6,618 nucleotides of DNA from Candidatus Omnitrophota bacterium (lineage in GTDB: Bacteria > Verrucomicrobiota > Verrucomicrobiia > Limisphaerales > UBA1319), in the NCBI GenBank assembly GCA_023473405.1, contig JAMCZD010000461.1, positions 1 to 6,618 on the forward strand, in the 5' to 3' direction. The first letter of the stretch is position 1. Each line of letters opens with the position of its first letter. Positions 6,350 through 6,618 of the stretch are shown here, piece after piece. A program made the translations under genes and the position numbers. The notes under the pieces were generated by a model, which saw only the letters and a list, made by a program, of their open reading frames with translations, was not told the DNA's origin and did not search any database.

Positions 6350-6583
6350 ATGAAAAGTATTGTTTCCCTGGTGATATTCGGATTGGTTTGCATGATCCTG
6401 TTGCCGGCAAGCGGGCAAATCCCCGGTTGCCTCTGGGTGCAATCCGCTTGCGGCAAAGGCGACAATGTCGGCTCCGGCGTCGCCGTTGACGGAGCGGGCA
6501 ACTGTTATATTACGGGTTCGTTTTGTGGCGCCGTCCAATTTTCCGGTCACGAGCTTGCCAGCGCCGGCGGGCGGGACCGGTGA
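6350..6583 (+). CDS. Secreted SBBP-repeat (beta-propeller) protein, cut off by a junction
   Basis: A 77-residue frame starts at the ATG at 6350, preceded by a purine-rich stretch (gggaaaggaaaagagca) that contains a plausible Shine-Dalgarno. Residues 1-22 form a signal peptide (MKSIVSLVIFGLVCMILLPASGQ). The mature part, LWVQSACGKGDNVGSGVAVDGAGNCYITGSFCGAVQFSGHELASAGGRD, is a classic first SBBP repeat (the GVAVDxxGNxYITGxF core). Such repeats build extracellular beta-propeller-like proteins usually several hundred residues long. After GGRD the family normally continues with a 'VFVAKYD'-like segment; here it reads Arg-stop. The break coincides with the start of the inverted pstB copy at 6566. 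The stop at 6581 is therefore very probably not the native end, and the native gene should be much longer. The role of the protein is unknown. Confidence 0.75.
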   Translation: MKSIVSLVIFGLVCMILLPASGQIPGCLWVQSACGKGDNVGSGVAVDGAGNCYITGSFCGAVQFSGHELASAGGRDR

Positions 6584-6618
6584 ATATTTTCGAGGTGGTA
6601 TCGTATTCGACGAGTTCG
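6566..6618 (-). repeat. Inverted-repeat copy B: pstB fragment at the window end
   Basis: These bases are the exact reverse complement of 4496-4548 (53 of 53) and extend to the last base of the window. The identity stops at 6565 (c) against 4549 (a). The first 12 bases (ggcgggcgggac, 6566-6577) also fit the SBBP gene's own reading frame as Gly-Gly-Arg-Asp. They therefore look like microhomology at a crossover, with foreign sequence from about 6578 onward. Confidence 0.93.

Noticed and set aside
4549..6565. The segment between the two inverted 53-bp copies as an invertible DNA switch
   Set aside because: Flipping it would replace the conserved PstB ending (QKTEDYVTGRFG) with an Arg-rich shadow peptide ending in a stop. 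No recombinase or recognisable recombination site is present. Copy B also breaks a normal gene, pointing to an artefact rather than a switch.

Overview
The window is a phosphate-acquisition locus from a moderately GC-rich Gram-negative-type bacterium. Its core is a complete high-affinity phosphate ABC transporter operon, pstS-pstC-pstA-pstB, on the + strand (771-4586). The phosphate regulator gene phoU (5277-6011) lies on the opposite strand. The organism is probably a Verrucomicrobiota member, possibly of the Pedosphaera/Limisphaera branch. That assignment is inferred from an exported SBBP-type repeat protein, a 'gcgaagg'-type intergenic repeat, the style of the AAA ATPase fragment, and the scarcity of Shine-Dalgarno sequences. 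No rRNA or other phylogenetic marker is present to confirm it.

Layout. Bases 1-577 (- strand) hold the N-terminal part of an unidentified exported protein that runs off the left edge. Bases 578-770 are the divergent spacer in front of pstS; they contain a degenerate array of 7-mers at an 11-bp period that could be a Pho box. The four pst genes then follow closely. A truncated AAA/RecF-OLD-type ATPase gene (- strand, stop codon overlapping the pstB stop codon) separates pstB from phoU. A spacer with an 18-bp inverted repeat lies between the ATPase remnant and phoU. Upstream of phoU is a clear three-half-site Pho-box candidate (6060-6088), ending in a perfect CTGTCAT. A divergent SBBP-repeat secreted protein begins at 6350.

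How the genes work together. PstS captures phosphate outside the inner membrane, PstC and PstA form the channel, and PstB hydrolyses ATP to drive import. PhoU couples transporter state to the PhoR/PhoB two-component system, which is not in the window. The Pho-box candidates suggest that phoU, and perhaps pstS, are separate transcription units that both respond to phosphate starvation.

Most unusual point. The last 53 bases (6566-6618) are an exact reverse complement of an internal part of pstB (4496-4548). They cut off the SBBP gene right after the Gly-Gly-Arg-Asp segment of its first repeat, at a 12-bp stretch where both sequences plausibly agree. The simplest reading is a fold-back chimera or assembly artefact at the end of the contig; a real inverted duplication is the alternative. 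I found no convincing novel defence or mobile system. The points of real interest are the rearranged phoU arrangement, the Pho-box arrays and this junction.
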